Positions 1 through 9,505 of a stretch of 37,289 nt of DNA are shown here, piece after piece; position 1 is the stretch's first letter; the number at the start of each line of letters is the position of its first letter. The notes under the pieces are model-generated. The model worked only from the letters and a program-made list of their open reading frames with translations, was not told the DNA's origin and did not search any database. The stretch comes from Gammaproteobacteria bacterium. GTDB taxonomy: Bacteria > Pseudomonadota > Gammaproteobacteria > Pseudomonadales > Azotimanducaceae. Location of the stretch: positions 1 to 37,289 of the forward strand of contig VXLL01000033.1 of assembly GCA_009841615.1 (NCBI GenBank), in the 5' to 3' direction. The position numbers were made by a program, and so were the translations under genes.

Positions 1-2
1 CT

Positions 3-1562
3 CCCACACCAACCGAGCCTGTGACGACGACACCCGACGAGGTACCATCAACCAACGTACCAGATAACTCTATCCCCGAAGTAGAAGGCTTGGATGTAGA
101 AATGCTTGAAGACTCCGATACTCAAGTGGAGCTCAAAGCTACCGATACCGATGGAACTATCTCGCGATTCGGGATTACAACATTACCAGCACATGGAACT
201 CTCAGTGGGTCTGGATCGAAACGAACTTACACACCAACCAAGAACTTTTTTGGTACCGATTCATTTGCTTACGTAGCTATAGACGATCAAGGTGGCGTTT
301 CGCGACCCGCCGTGGTGTCTATCACAGTTGATTCAGTCAATGACCGTCCTACTGCGGATTCTTCAAGTTGGGTCACCGTCGAAGACAGCACAGGCGTCTA
401 CATTGACTTGCGAGCGCAAGATCCCGACGGATCTATTGTGTCTTACACGATCGTTCAATCCCCCTCTCATGGCAGAGTTGATGACATGGGTAGTGGTCGC
501 TGGTTTTACGTGCCTAACGAAAACTATTCGGGCTACGACTCGTTCCAATGGGTCGCGATCGATGATGAGGGTGATCGAAGTCTGGAGGCAACAACTACCA
601 TAACCGTAACCGAACAACCCGATCCACCTACGATCCGAATGCGAGAAAATCAATATGAGACTACGGTAGGTACGCGACTAGACATTGACGTCAGAGTTTC
701 CGATCCCGAAAACGACATTGACCGATTTGAAATTCGACAAACCCCGCGTGCTAATGGCAAGTTTTATCCTAATAGTGGTACGGTGGGTGAGTTAGATTTT
801 CTGCGTTTCGAAGCAACTAAACGTGGGATCAGTTCCTACCGTATAGAGGTGCGAGATAGATCGGGATTGAGCGCGTTCGCTACGTTCACAATCGAGGTGA
901 CCAACACACCACCGGTCGTGAAGTTGCCAACGCCTAGTTATGATCGAAAAGCTGGAGTCGTGAATTTCAACTTGAGAGTTCGTGATCCGGATGGCACTAT
1001 TCAACATTTCGTGATTCAAACCATCGACAACCGAAGAGCCGATAGCATTAAAGTAAACGGGACAAGTGTAACGGATGCCATATCTTTTACAACGGGAGGT
1101 GCTTGCGAGACTGAGGAAGGTGCTTGGTGTAATCTAAACGTGGTGTATACGCCTGATGTAATTGACGGACATTCGCGTCGTATTCGAGTTTACGCGATTG
1201 ACGACGAGGGAGCTTCTTCGCCGAAAGACTTTATCAGAATTGAGACCAGACAGCTTCAAGTTGCCCGTCATGTCGTGCAAGACGATGACGACGATGATGA
1301 GTATTGGCAATCGCCTAATCCCCGTGTTCCACCTAGTACACCGCCAACAACATCCGATCCTCCGTCGCGTCCACCGAACAACACGAGCGATACAACACCA
1401 CCTACGCCGCCACCACCGCCAGTAACAGACGAATCCGACGATGATGACGACGACAGCACCTCTACAAGGGATTCAGACGAAGTAATTGTTGATCGTGTCG
1501 ACAAAGAAGAGACAAAGAAAGTCACCGATCCAAACCGAGAAGTGCCTCGCGTACGGAATTAA
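3..1562 (+). CDS. Secreted protein with tandem cadherin/Ig-like (tandem-95 type) repeats, 5' end missing
   Basis: The frame is already open at base 3 and codes Pro/Thr-rich sequence, so the gene starts before the window and the GTG at 21 is not a credible start. Two clear beta-sandwich repeats follow at about 100-350 and 350-620. Both have the pattern of an E-D-S-x-x-x-x-x-L segment, then D-x-D-G-[TS]-I, then a Y-x-P-x-x-x-[FY]-x-G-x-D-S-F block, as in cadherin-like/tandem-95 repeats of large bacterial adhesins and surface proteins. Two more diverged Ig-like units run to about 1250. The C-terminus (about 1280-1562) is low complexity: an Asp run, a Pro/Thr/Ser-rich stretch, a second Asp run, then a charged tail. 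I see no C-terminal sorting or RTX signal. The acidic runs may bind calcium (inference). A strong terminator follows. It is probably a surface or secreted adhesin-like protein; its function is unknown. Confidence 0.85.
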   Translation, partial: PTPTEPVTTTPDEVPSTNVPDNSIPEVEGLDVEMLEDSDTQVELKATDTDGTISRFGITTLPAHGTLSGSGSKRTYTPTKNFFGTDSFAYVAIDDQGGVSRPAVVSITVDSVNDRPTADSSSWVTVEDSTGVYIDLRAQDPDGSIVSYTIVQSPSHGRVDDMGSGRWFYVPNENYSGYDSFQWVAIDDEGDRSLEATTTITVTEQPDPPTIRMRENQYETTVGTRLDIDVRVSDPENDIDRFEIRQTPRANGKFYPNSGTVGELDFLRFEATKRGISSYRIEVRDRSGLSAFATFTIEVTNTPPVVKLPTPSYDRKAGVVNFNLRVRDPDGTIQHFVIQTIDNRRADSIKVNGTSVTDAISFTTGGACETEEGAWCNLNVVYTPDVIDGHSRRIRVYAIDDEGASSPKDFIRIETRQLQVARHVVQDDDDDDEYWQSPNPRVPPSTPPTTSDPPSRPPNNTSDTTPPTPPPPPVTDESDDDDDDSTSTRDSDEVIVDRVDKEETKKVTDPNREVPRVRN

Positions 1563-1603
1563 AACACTTACAAATGCGCTCTAGGATTGCTAGACTGTAG
1601 TGA

Positions 1604-1633
1604 AAAAGCCGTCTTCAAGACGGCTTTTCTTTT
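1604..1633 (+). terminator. Rho-independent terminator after the cadherin-like gene
   Basis: A perfect inverted repeat AAAAGCCGTCT / AGACGGCTTTT with a three-base TCA loop is followed by CTTTT. It lies 42 bases after the stop at 1562. The A-tract on the other side could also make it work for the convergent minus-strand barrel gene ending at 1743. Confidence 0.9.
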
Positions 1634-1742
1634 GGTTGGCCTAGTACGACCAACTCATTACCGGCGAGCTAGTCTCTCAACTTTGTAACGCCTTTTCACA
1701 ACAAGAGATTATTGTTTTGCATCGAACTTAACAAGCTCGTCG

Positions 1743-2312
1743 TTAGAAGCGGTATCGAAAAATTGTATTAACCGTCTGAGTTTCGGCATCACCGGTATAC
1801 TGCGTTACCGAAAATTCAAGCGACGCCTTTTCATTGATTTGAAGCATTAGACCACCGGAAGCAAATAAATCGGTGCCGCTGTCTTCGCACGATATGAAAT
1901 CGCAAAGGTCGATCTCATTTACGGAAACCCGTTCAAATTCGACCGAGTAGTTAAATATCCCAGCTCTCCAGATGCCGGAAATGCTGTTGTTTAACGGAAG
2001 CGTAAGCGTACCGGCTAAGGAGACGTAGGTGTTTCCAACAGTCGATATGTCATATACGCTAACATGCACAGCCAGGCTATTGAGTATGGTGTCTGGGCTA
2101 AGTTCGGGTGCAATATCAACGAAACCCTCAACCCCAAATCTTTCATTGATTTGCCAACCTAGCCCACCGCGAAAACCAGCCCCGTCCCCGACACCAGTTT
2201 CGATATCTTCATCAAAATTGACAAAACCGCCAAATATGTACAAGTCCGTCTGTTGCGCCGAACATGGGGCGGCTAGGACGAAAAGGGAGAAGAGAAGAAC
2301 TGCATATTTCAT
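1743..2312 (-). CDS. Small outer-membrane beta-barrel protein
   Basis: About 189 aa from the ATG at 2312. This start gives an ordinary signal peptide (Met-Lys, a hydrophobic core, then Cys-Ser-Ala before QQTD) and has GAGG upstream. An upstream GTG-type start at 2399 would bury the signal peptide and is unlikely. The mature protein alternates hydrophobic and polar residues, contains the block GVGDGAGFRGGLGWQINERF and ends in Phe after aromatic/basic residues (Y-R-F), as BAM-targeted barrels do. The GVGDGA...FG...APELSP pattern matches the barrel gene at 11644-12387 (TVGDGA...FGLE...APALSP), so they are paralogues. Two Cys six residues apart (LCDFISC) could form an extracellular disulfide loop. 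It probably has about eight strands (OmpA/OmpW-like size). Role unknown. Confidence 0.8.
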   Translation of the reverse strand: MKYAVLLFSLFVLAAPCSAQQTDLYIFGGFVNFDEDIETGVGDGAGFRGGLGWQINERFGVEGFVDIAPELSPDTILNSLAVHVSVYDISTVGNTYVSLAGTLTLPLNNSISGIWRAGIFNYSVEFERVSVNEIDLCDFISCEDSGTDLFASGGLMLQINEKASLEFSVTQYTGDAETQTVNTIFRYRF

Positions 2313-2422
2313 GAGATAGTACCTCGCGTCATGTAGTTTGAAAGCGGAGTTGTTCCCAAGCATTGTACGAACAGATCGTAGTAGGTAGGGAGTTGCCAAT
2401 TCTTACCGAATACTAAGCTCAA

Positions 2423-5400
2423 TTAGTTATCGGGAGCAACTGCCATTACGTCGCTTGAGTAGTCCCCCCTTGAGCCGTCGATCGTGACATTGAAGACCAA
2501 TCGATAGTCCCGTGCGTCCGGAGGATTGTACGGACATAATTCATTGGTCGTTCGTACTTCTCCATCGACATCGGTCCAATTTTCACCAAGAGAATTGCGG
2601 AACTGCCAAGCAGAACTATGCACCGTATAGGAGACGTCTCCAATCTGGCGATTGTCGAATGCTTCACACTCGGTTATCGAAAGACTGTCTAACTGTATCG
2701 AACTGGGTTCAACGTTCATTGCGACTAACCGCACTAAATATTGGTCGTATAAATCGAACGTCGGTCTCGGAATCGCATCATTAGCACCGGTTACGCGTTC
2801 AAAGCGATGTATGGAATCTATCCAATCATCAACTACAACGTACGAAAATTTGCCATTCTGAGTACTCACACCAAAAGCATCTACCATGTCATTAAACTCG
2901 GGTAGTTGATTTCCATATCGGTCGGGTTGTTCGTTCGATGACCAGTCGGATATGTAGAGTTCTCTCGTGGATTCATCAAAAGTGACCACATAGTTCATAT
3001 AGCGACAGAAAACTTCAATAGCGGGGTACTCTGTCCTGTGGACGTCGTTGACTAGACACTGACCGGAGTCCCAAGAATCTGGACGCCGAATATGAGAGGG
3101 GAAGAACGGGAAATTATCATTAATGTAATAATTATCAATTGCGGCGATTGCTAGGGGTGTCGAGCGGTTCTCACTGCTAATGTCAAACACAGCGACTGCA
3201 GGATTATTCTGTCCAACCACAAACAGGTAATCGCCACTAGCGTCAAGTGTTATACTCGCGCCATCGAATCTGTTTGAGTTTTCATCGAGTCCGGTACTTG
3301 TTAACCAAGATGTGTGAGTGGTGGTGGAAGATATACTGAGCATACCCGTTTCGTCGTCTCTTCCGAAGGTAAATATCCGATCGTCAGAGAGACCATACAG
3401 GTAGTCCTGGATTGGATCAAAGGACAAAAACCGTAAGCCAGTCAATTCGATGATCTCCGTTTTTAGTGCGTGAGATGCGCTCGACGATGTCGCTACTTGG
3501 ATAAGAGACATTTCACAGGGGCCATCAACTCGGTAGGTTGCAATCGTGCCTAAGCCGATCTTGTAAATGTATCGGCCAGTACCGTCGTGTAAAACCTGGG
3601 TAGGAGTATGTCGGAAGTCACTCTCTACGCTACAGTTGGAAACAGTCCGATCAGTCTGATCTAAACCCTCGAACAATACAAAGCCTGTTCTCAAAGGCGC
3701 GTACAATGCGCCGCGAGCAGCATTCCAACCTAGGACTGGTAGGTCGGGGACGTCAACTGTTTCTCCATCGGCATCTTCGTACGGGATCGTTTCGACTACG
3801 CTGAGGTCGTCAGTGTCATCGGAAAGTCCAAGTACGAGCATTTCGTCTTCAACTGCGATGAGCACTTTGTCGAGGTCGCTGCCAACGACCGCTCCCGCCG
3901 TGGGATTAATCAGTTCTTCGATATTGTGTCCCGTTGGACTGCCAATTTCTTGGAAGTCAAGGCTGCTCGTGATCCATGAAGGAATACGTGCTTCCCTCCA
4001 GAAAATGTCGACCTCGGTTTGACTGGTTGAAAACTCCGTCCTATTACTACGCATTGCGACCTGAACTAGATATTCAGCCCCCGCTTCCGGTTTAAAGATC
4101 GCCTCCGGTCTACCACTGATAATAAATGATCGATCGGTCGACGCTATGAGATCCCACGGATCATCGTCGTCATCACGTTTGTGAATGGCAAGGAAATACT
4201 GATCGGAAGCGCTTCTTAAACTTGCGTCCTCCCATGTCTCAGTAGAAAACTCCATCCATCCATTAAAACCGGCAGTAGGAGTCCACTCTCCCCAAACAGA
4301 TGAATGGACACCAGCACTAGTAAGGCCGTTGGCACGCGATTCATCGGGTGTCGTCGTGGCGTATTTCAAAGCCCAACTTGCATCTCCAGTCGTACCACTA
4401 ATAGATGTTGCGGCACTAATCGAGTCATTTTCTGGGGTCGCGCCCCATAGGAAAGAATTGTTGGAAACGTCGAACGAATATTCCAACCCACTATTACGGT
4501 GGATCACAATGTAGTAAGTCGTACCACTATTTACATCAAGAACAAACTCCTGGCCCGTTGCAAGATGAGTTAGCGTACTAAGAGTTGAACCAACGAACGC
4601 GCTTAGAACATCGATCTGTGCGTTCGAAAGGCGAAATGTGAATCTACCCGTGCCAGGAGCTTCCCATGCCCACCATAGCGAATGAGAAATTGTTTGGGCT
4701 GGTTCACCCACTTCGATTGTACGATCAACTCCACTGCACGTACTACACTTTGTCCTGCTTCCCTGCGCGCCAGAAATCTCAATGGCATTGGAGAACATAT
4801 CGTTACTCATCAGGTTGGAGGTGGATGATTCTTCCCAGGATAACTCATAAGATCCTTCAAAATCGGAAAACTCGGCGTCGGTACTGACGCAGATTTTGTA
4901 CTCTTGGTTTGCTGACACGGGTATATCCGCATTGTAGTAGGCAGGATCTGAAACTAAACGAAGGTCGTCGACAGAATCGCCTAGAAAGACATACACATTC
5001 GGCCGTTCGTCTGAGTAAGGAGCATCTGCTTCAAATGTCCAAACACCATCGGAGGGTGCAGTCCATGTAAACCAAGTCGTACCGACCGATACGTGCCCTC
5101 CAGGCTCACCTTGTTCAACAGTTGCGTATGCATTATTGCCCGTTACATCGCCATTCTCACCGGAGAGGGCGATACTATCAGCAAAGTCATCGTTAACTGG
5201 TTTTGCGTCAAATTTTTCCCAAGTGAACTCCAGTTCAGGAGCTCGCAAGCTCCAGTAAGTATTAACCCGTAAATAGTAATCGGTATGTGCTTGTAAATAA
5301 AACTCAAAAAAGTCGGTAGTCCACATATTTCCTGGTGGCGGTAGAAACATGTTGTCTTCTGAAATTAGTTGGAAGGACACGTTCGCGTTCCTCGGATCTT

Positions 5401-8365
5401 GACTCGTGAGTTGAATTCGGTATTTCACTGGTGTAGATGTCGAGAGTTTGTACCACGCGCTCCGAGACTGGGAGTAACCCTGTGTAAAAACAAAGTATTG
5501 GTCTATTTCCCAATCTCGTTGAGTGACGAAAACAGCCAGCACCTCCGTGTCAATATAGAGTTCGCCGGGATCTCGGGTTCCGGCTATCAGATCGACAGAT
5601 ACAGTACCTGAATCGCTAGGCAATTCGACCGCGCTGGTCGCGTAGTTGTTCGAAAGTGCTGCGGAAGGAGACGGCAAGTCTTGACCATCGACTAGAACAT
5701 CAACCGTGTCTACGTCAGCCATCGCGTTCGTGCTTGCAACCGATACATACAGCTGGTGACTGCCAGTTTTCATCTCTGGTGGAAATACGAGAGCTACGTT
5801 TTGAACCTCGCCAGATACGACTTCTCCCAAAAATATGGGCCTACCTATGGAAATTCCAGCTAGGTCTTGAACGGTCCCATCCTCTCGCGTGATTTGGCTG
5901 CCTGGTTGCCAGAACGATTCTTCTGCGTTGTACACGTAGTCACAATCGCCAGTCCTCTGGTCGCGACAAGCAATGTGTAGCGCGACTCCTCCCGCAACAA
6001 ATTCATCCGTAGAAACGGTGAGTTCAAGTTGAGGTCTTCTAACATTAGCAGTATTTAAGGTGTCCGATTCGAGCTCAATGTCCAGTTGCGGAGTTGACTT
6101 CCCGATCAACATCCACGACACGGCGATGCGCGGAGCGAACTGAAAAACGTTGTGAGGTATCACAGTAATTCGCTTGGTCCCGGCTTCTGGGTTAGCAATG
6201 ATGAGATATTCCAAGTTATCGACGCGAGAGCTAGATACATGTTCGCCACACTCAGTGACGTCACAGTCTTCGTCTGGGCCGAGATAAAGATCGAGATCTG
6301 CCATCACAGTAGAACCAACTTCGTCGCTCGGTGGTTCGTCCCACGTTAACACGATATCAAGACGATCTGTGTTCTCCGGTACTTCGATTTCGATGTAGGC
6401 ATATTCGTCATTCTCGATTTCACTCACCGCGCTATGACTGGACCATTCGTTGTTTGGACCCTGAATTAAAGCGGTTCTCGCCGAAACTGAACCCATCCCA
6501 TATTGGTTGTTGACGAATCCAGTACCGTAGGTGTTCGTTCTTGGAGCAAAGGCTTCTGAGTCAAAGTAAGCATCTGGTTTGATCGCGGTCGCCATGAGTT
6601 GTGCCCGCACCAGAGCAGGATTAGTTTTAAAGCCGTCGTCCGTTCCCATAAGGAGAGTTGCTATGCCGGCAACGGCCGGCGATGACATACTCGACCCGTT
6701 CTTGGTCACGTAGCCAGACTCCGCGCCATTGCCGTCAGCGGCCTGGATAAAGTCTCCGGTCATACCCACGTTCGGTGTCATTCGTCCGTCCACAGCTGGT
6801 CCGAAACTGGTAAAGAAGTTTGCAAACAATGCATCTGTCAACCAAGCTACTGAGAGCGAGTTTTTCGCAGAAGCGTAATGCGAGTATGCGCTCCTACGCC
6901 AGTTACCTTGAGACACGACATAAACTTGGTTGTGATTCCAAACAGCCCAATCTAACTTTTTCGCGCCGACTCGATCACCGGTGTCTGCTGATGGAATTCC
7001 TAAACTCACGTTGATTATGTTGGGTTTCATCGCGACCGACTCGGTGCCGTTCCACTCGCACGAAGACTCTTGGGTCAAGTAATCGATGGATTTGAGGGTG
7101 GAAGTAGTGTCTGCCCCATCATCATCTTTGGCAAAAGCCTTGGCAAATCGAATGTGTTTTACGCCGGGTGCAAATCCTGCTCGGCTTCGATCATCTACTC
7201 CTGCACCGGCAAAAATGCTCGTAACGTGAGTACCGTGCCCCGCGAGATCGACCCAAAGATCGTCGGTATCCAGTTGCCCGTTGTCCATCGTTTGAAAACT
7301 CTCACCACAGATGCTATCGCGGGTAGAAGAAATGTCAGGGTGTGAAAGATTTAGTCCACTATCGATCACTCCAATGGTGATGTTCGCCCCTGTAATTCCA
7401 ACAAAGCTACCATTGATTGCCTGGTGAGTTCGTAGTCCATCCGCGCCCGAGACAGGTACTGCAGAATCAAGGCTCAGCTCCAGCGTGCCAACAGGTTCGA
7501 CTGCTTGTACAAAGTCCCATTCAGCTAGGTCAATCAACTTGCCATAGGGAACGGAAGCAGCTAGCACTCGAATCGTAGGGTCCCAGTGTTCGATGACTGC
7601 ACCGAGCTCCTCGATTTCGCTTCGCCAGTGCGTGAGGTTAGTTGTGGTCATGAGCGTAATGAACACTTTTTTGGTTTCAGAACCAACGCTGGTGTAAATT
7701 TCCTCTCGGAAGTTGGGTCCGATTTTTTCGCTAATCGGCTTATTTCCTAGTGCAAGGACGGACTCATGTGCTAGTAACTGCTTCAAACTACCGGTGTCAC
7801 GAGGTAGTCGTACCCGCCGATATTCGTTACCACCGTCATATATTTCGACTCCCAACGATTTGAACGTATCGCGTTCAATGGTGTGTAAAACGTTGGGATT
7901 GAGTTGAATCCAAGCATAGAAATAGTCCCGGTTTAAACTCTCCTCGGAGTCTGGAAACGAGATCGTAGATGCGTCCTTTGTGAACCATGAGAGGCTGGGA
8001 TGAGAGTTAACGTCGACTGAAGGTCTTTGCGCGAGTTTACCCTTTTTCATTTCACCGCGAAAGTCAGTGAGCTCAAAGGTCTTTACTCCTATATTGGTCG
8101 ATTCTGTACTTTCGCTGGACGAACGATTTGAACTCTCAACTGAAGCTAATTCGGGAGCTTCTTCCGTGACGTGTGGAGAGTTGCTTATTTGACGAGTGCT
8201 TTCGGTTTGAGAGGTGTTCATACCTGGATTGAACGTGCGTTCAAATTCAGTATCTGATATCTTCTGAGGATGTTCAGGTTTAAATATCACCTCATGCAAA
8301 AACACACTGAGACAAACCAAACCCACAAGGGCAAAGCAAGAAATGGCGACACGAATACGTTGCAT
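2423..8365 (-). CDS. Giant secreted subtilisin-family (S8) serine protease with PPC-like and propeller-like C-terminal regions
   Basis: About 1980 aa. An AAGGAGG site precedes either TTG at 8368 or ATG at 8365; I prefer the ATG, but spacing fits both. Numbered from the ATG: an N-terminal hydrophobic signal/anchor (about 8-27); a Ser/Thr/Glu-rich linker and propeptide to about 300; then the S8 domain with Asp335 in GVIDSG, His377 in AGHGTH, oxyanion Asn488 in SQGN and Ser559 in NGSSMSSP. All catalytic positions are intact. Three diverged repeats beginning with N-D-x-[FI] (about 1060, 1190, 1310) resemble bacterial pre-peptidase C-terminal (PPC) domains. Residues about 1480-1900 hold repeated strands like a YncE/lactonase-type propeller. 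The C-terminus (about 1900-1980) looks Ig-like. It is probably exported or anchored and degrades extracellular protein. Domain calls beyond S8 are inference. Confidence 0.9.
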   Translation of the reverse strand: MQRIRVAISCFALVGLVCLSVFLHEVIFKPEHPQKISDTEFERTFNPGMNTSQTESTRQISNSPHVTEEAPELASVESSNRSSSESTESTNIGVKTFELTDFRGEMKKGKLAQRPSVDVNSHPSLSWFTKDASTISFPDSEESLNRDYFYAWIQLNPNVLHTIERDTFKSLGVEIYDGGNEYRRVRLPRDTGSLKQLLAHESVLALGNKPISEKIGPNFREEIYTSVGSETKKVFITLMTTTNLTHWRSEIEELGAVIEHWDPTIRVLAASVPYGKLIDLAEWDFVQAVEPVGTLELSLDSAVPVSGADGLRTHQAINGSFVGITGANITIGVIDSGLNLSHPDISSTRDSICGESFQTMDNGQLDTDDLWVDLAGHGTHVTSIFAGAGVDDRSRAGFAPGVKHIRFAKAFAKDDDGADTTSTLKSIDYLTQESSCEWNGTESVAMKPNIINVSLGIPSADTGDRVGAKKLDWAVWNHNQVYVVSQGNWRRSAYSHYASAKNSLSVAWLTDALFANFFTSFGPAVDGRMTPNVGMTGDFIQAADGNGAESGYVTKNGSSMSSPAVAGIATLLMGTDDGFKTNPALVRAQLMATAIKPDAYFDSEAFAPRTNTYGTGFVNNQYGMGSVSARTALIQGPNNEWSSHSAVSEIENDEYAYIEIEVPENTDRLDIVLTWDEPPSDEVGSTVMADLDLYLGPDEDCDVTECGEHVSSSRVDNLEYLIIANPEAGTKRITVIPHNVFQFAPRIAVSWMLIGKSTPQLDIELESDTLNTANVRRPQLELTVSTDEFVAGGVALHIACRDQRTGDCDYVYNAEESFWQPGSQITREDGTVQDLAGISIGRPIFLGEVVSGEVQNVALVFPPEMKTGSHQLYVSVASTNAMADVDTVDVLVDGQDLPSPSAALSNNYATSAVELPSDSGTVSVDLIAGTRDPGELYIDTEVLAVFVTQRDWEIDQYFVFTQGYSQSRSAWYKLSTSTPVKYRIQLTSQDPRNANVSFQLISEDNMFLPPPGNMWTTDFFEFYLQAHTDYYLRVNTYWSLRAPELEFTWEKFDAKPVNDDFADSIALSGENGDVTGNNAYATVEQGEPGGHVSVGTTWFTWTAPSDGVWTFEADAPYSDERPNVYVFLGDSVDDLRLVSDPAYYNADIPVSANQEYKICVSTDAEFSDFEGSYELSWEESSTSNLMSNDMFSNAIEISGAQGSRTKCSTCSGVDRTIEVGEPAQTISHSLWWAWEAPGTGRFTFRLSNAQIDVLSAFVGSTLSTLTHLATGQEFVLDVNSGTTYYIVIHRNSGLEYSFDVSNNSFLWGATPENDSISAATSISGTTGDASWALKYATTTPDESRANGLTSAGVHSSVWGEWTPTAGFNGWMEFSTETWEDASLRSASDQYFLAIHKRDDDDDPWDLIASTDRSFIISGRPEAIFKPEAGAEYLVQVAMRSNRTEFSTSQTEVDIFWREARIPSWITSSLDFQEIGSPTGHNIEELINPTAGAVVGSDLDKVLIAVEDEMLVLGLSDDTDDLSVVETIPYEDADGETVDVPDLPVLGWNAARGALYAPLRTGFVLFEGLDQTDRTVSNCSVESDFRHTPTQVLHDGTGRYIYKIGLGTIATYRVDGPCEMSLIQVATSSSASHALKTEIIELTGLRFLSFDPIQDYLYGLSDDRIFTFGRDDETGMLSISSTTTHTSWLTSTGLDENSNRFDGASITLDASGDYLFVVGQNNPAVAVFDISSENRSTPLAIAAIDNYYINDNFPFFPSHIRRPDSWDSGQCLVNDVHRTEYPAIEVFCRYMNYVVTFDESTRELYISDWSSNEQPDRYGNQLPEFNDMVDAFGVSTQNGKFSYVVVDDWIDSIHRFERVTGANDAIPRPTFDLYDQYLVRLVAMNVEPSSIQLDSLSITECEAFDNRQIGDVSYTVHSSAWQFRNSLGENWTDVDGEVRTTNELCPYNPPDARDYRLVFNVTIDGSRGDYSSDVMAVAPDN

Positions 8366-8582
8366 CAAAAAATCTCCTCCTTAGACTAGGATCTGAAAGT
8401 ATTGGACGGTTTCTCTAAACCTATTATGGCACGAACTAAGTAAGAAAGTTCTACAAAGCGTCACTATTTTGTTGATATCTCAAGAATCTAGCCAATAGCG
8501 TAGAACAAAAAGATCGTGACCTATTCCAATATACGCTACGTTGTTAACTGTGAATTGGAGACAAATGAACGACCAACAATCA

Positions 8583-9446
8583 TCAATCTTCATCGGAGTC
8601 TGTCGAAGGAACGAGTGCTTCTTTACGAAATTCCCATTCGCGGACTATTTCGAGTAAGTCTAAAGATTCGCGCATCGATTGCGGGAACGCAGAAAACGGT
8701 GCGGCTAATTCGACGATGTTTTTCGCGGCTTCGTCGAGAACTTCATGCCCCGACGAACGGACTACTCGAGTCTCTTTCACTGAACCATCAGGTTTAATTG
8801 CAACGTAGAGTCGCAACTTGCCGTAGAGTTTTTTCTCGACGGCTTCCTGCGGATAGTTTAACTGCCCGATCGCTTTTACTTTCTTCAACCACGCTTTAAG
8901 GTAGAACTCTTCCTCGGTATTGGTGGCATCATCGACTTCAATATTTCGTACGTTTTGTTCGCTTGACTGTTCGCGGATGATCGCGGTAGCAGTTTTGAGC
9001 AAGTCTCGTATCGATACTGGAGGGCGATCGTTCGCTGTCATATTTGGTTCGAGAACGTTGACGACATCAGTGGACGCATCTGTTATTACGTCCATTTTTG
9101 GAGCCGTGGTGTCGGTGTCTCTATCAGGACTAAGGCTAGTGTTTCTTTCGAGTTGTGCAGGGTTGCTCTCTCGTTGATTAAGCTCTTGGTCTGGCACAGT
9201 TTCGGGAGTGGAGTTGGAAACATCTGGATCAAGAATTTCTGCGTTGAGATCGTGACTTTGCGTGGGTGTGTTAGATACTATACTCGCCGACTCAGACTGA
9301 GGAACGAGCTGGACATTTAATACCCGTGGTTCTCGATCCCGTGCTTCGAACCGAAAGTCTATCGCAAATATGACGAGAGTATGGAAGATCACAGATCCAA
9401 TGAATGCGATCACCAATAGTTTCGTGTCGTTGAGAGCCAACTTCAT
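8583..9446 (-). CDS. tonB: Energy transducer TonB
   Basis: 287 aa. Residues about 10-30 form one membrane helix with an internal His22, as in TonB/TolA-type transducers. A Ser/Thr/Asp/Glu/Pro-rich periplasmic linker follows to about 180. Residues about 190-275 are a clear TonB C-terminal domain: G-Q-L-N-Y-P, then A-V-x-x-K-L-Y-G-K-L-x-L-x-V-x-I-x-x-D-G-S-V, then SSGHEVLDEAA and AAPFSAFP. It would couple the proton motive force, via ExbBD, to TonB-dependent receptors. It lies 59 bases downstream of gshB on the same strand, the usual gammaproteobacterial order, so the two are probably co-transcribed. The linker is acidic rather than Pro-Lys rich, unlike classical TonB. No exbB or exbD is in the window. 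Confidence 0.9.
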   Translation of the reverse strand: MKLALNDTKLLVIAFIGSVIFHTLVIFAIDFRFEARDREPRVLNVQLVPQSESASIVSNTPTQSHDLNAEILDPDVSNSTPETVPDQELNQRESNPAQLERNTSLSPDRDTDTTAPKMDVITDASTDVVNVLEPNMTANDRPPVSIRDLLKTATAIIREQSSEQNVRNIEVDDATNTEEEFYLKAWLKKVKAIGQLNYPQEAVEKKLYGKLRLYVAIKPDGSVKETRVVRSSGHEVLDEAAKNIVELAAPFSAFPQSMRESLDLLEIVREWEFRKEALVPSTDSDED

Positions 9447-9505
9447 GACGCCTAATTCACCGTGTCCAACTCTGCAAGCTACTCTGTTTTCTCATCGTTA
9501 TACGA

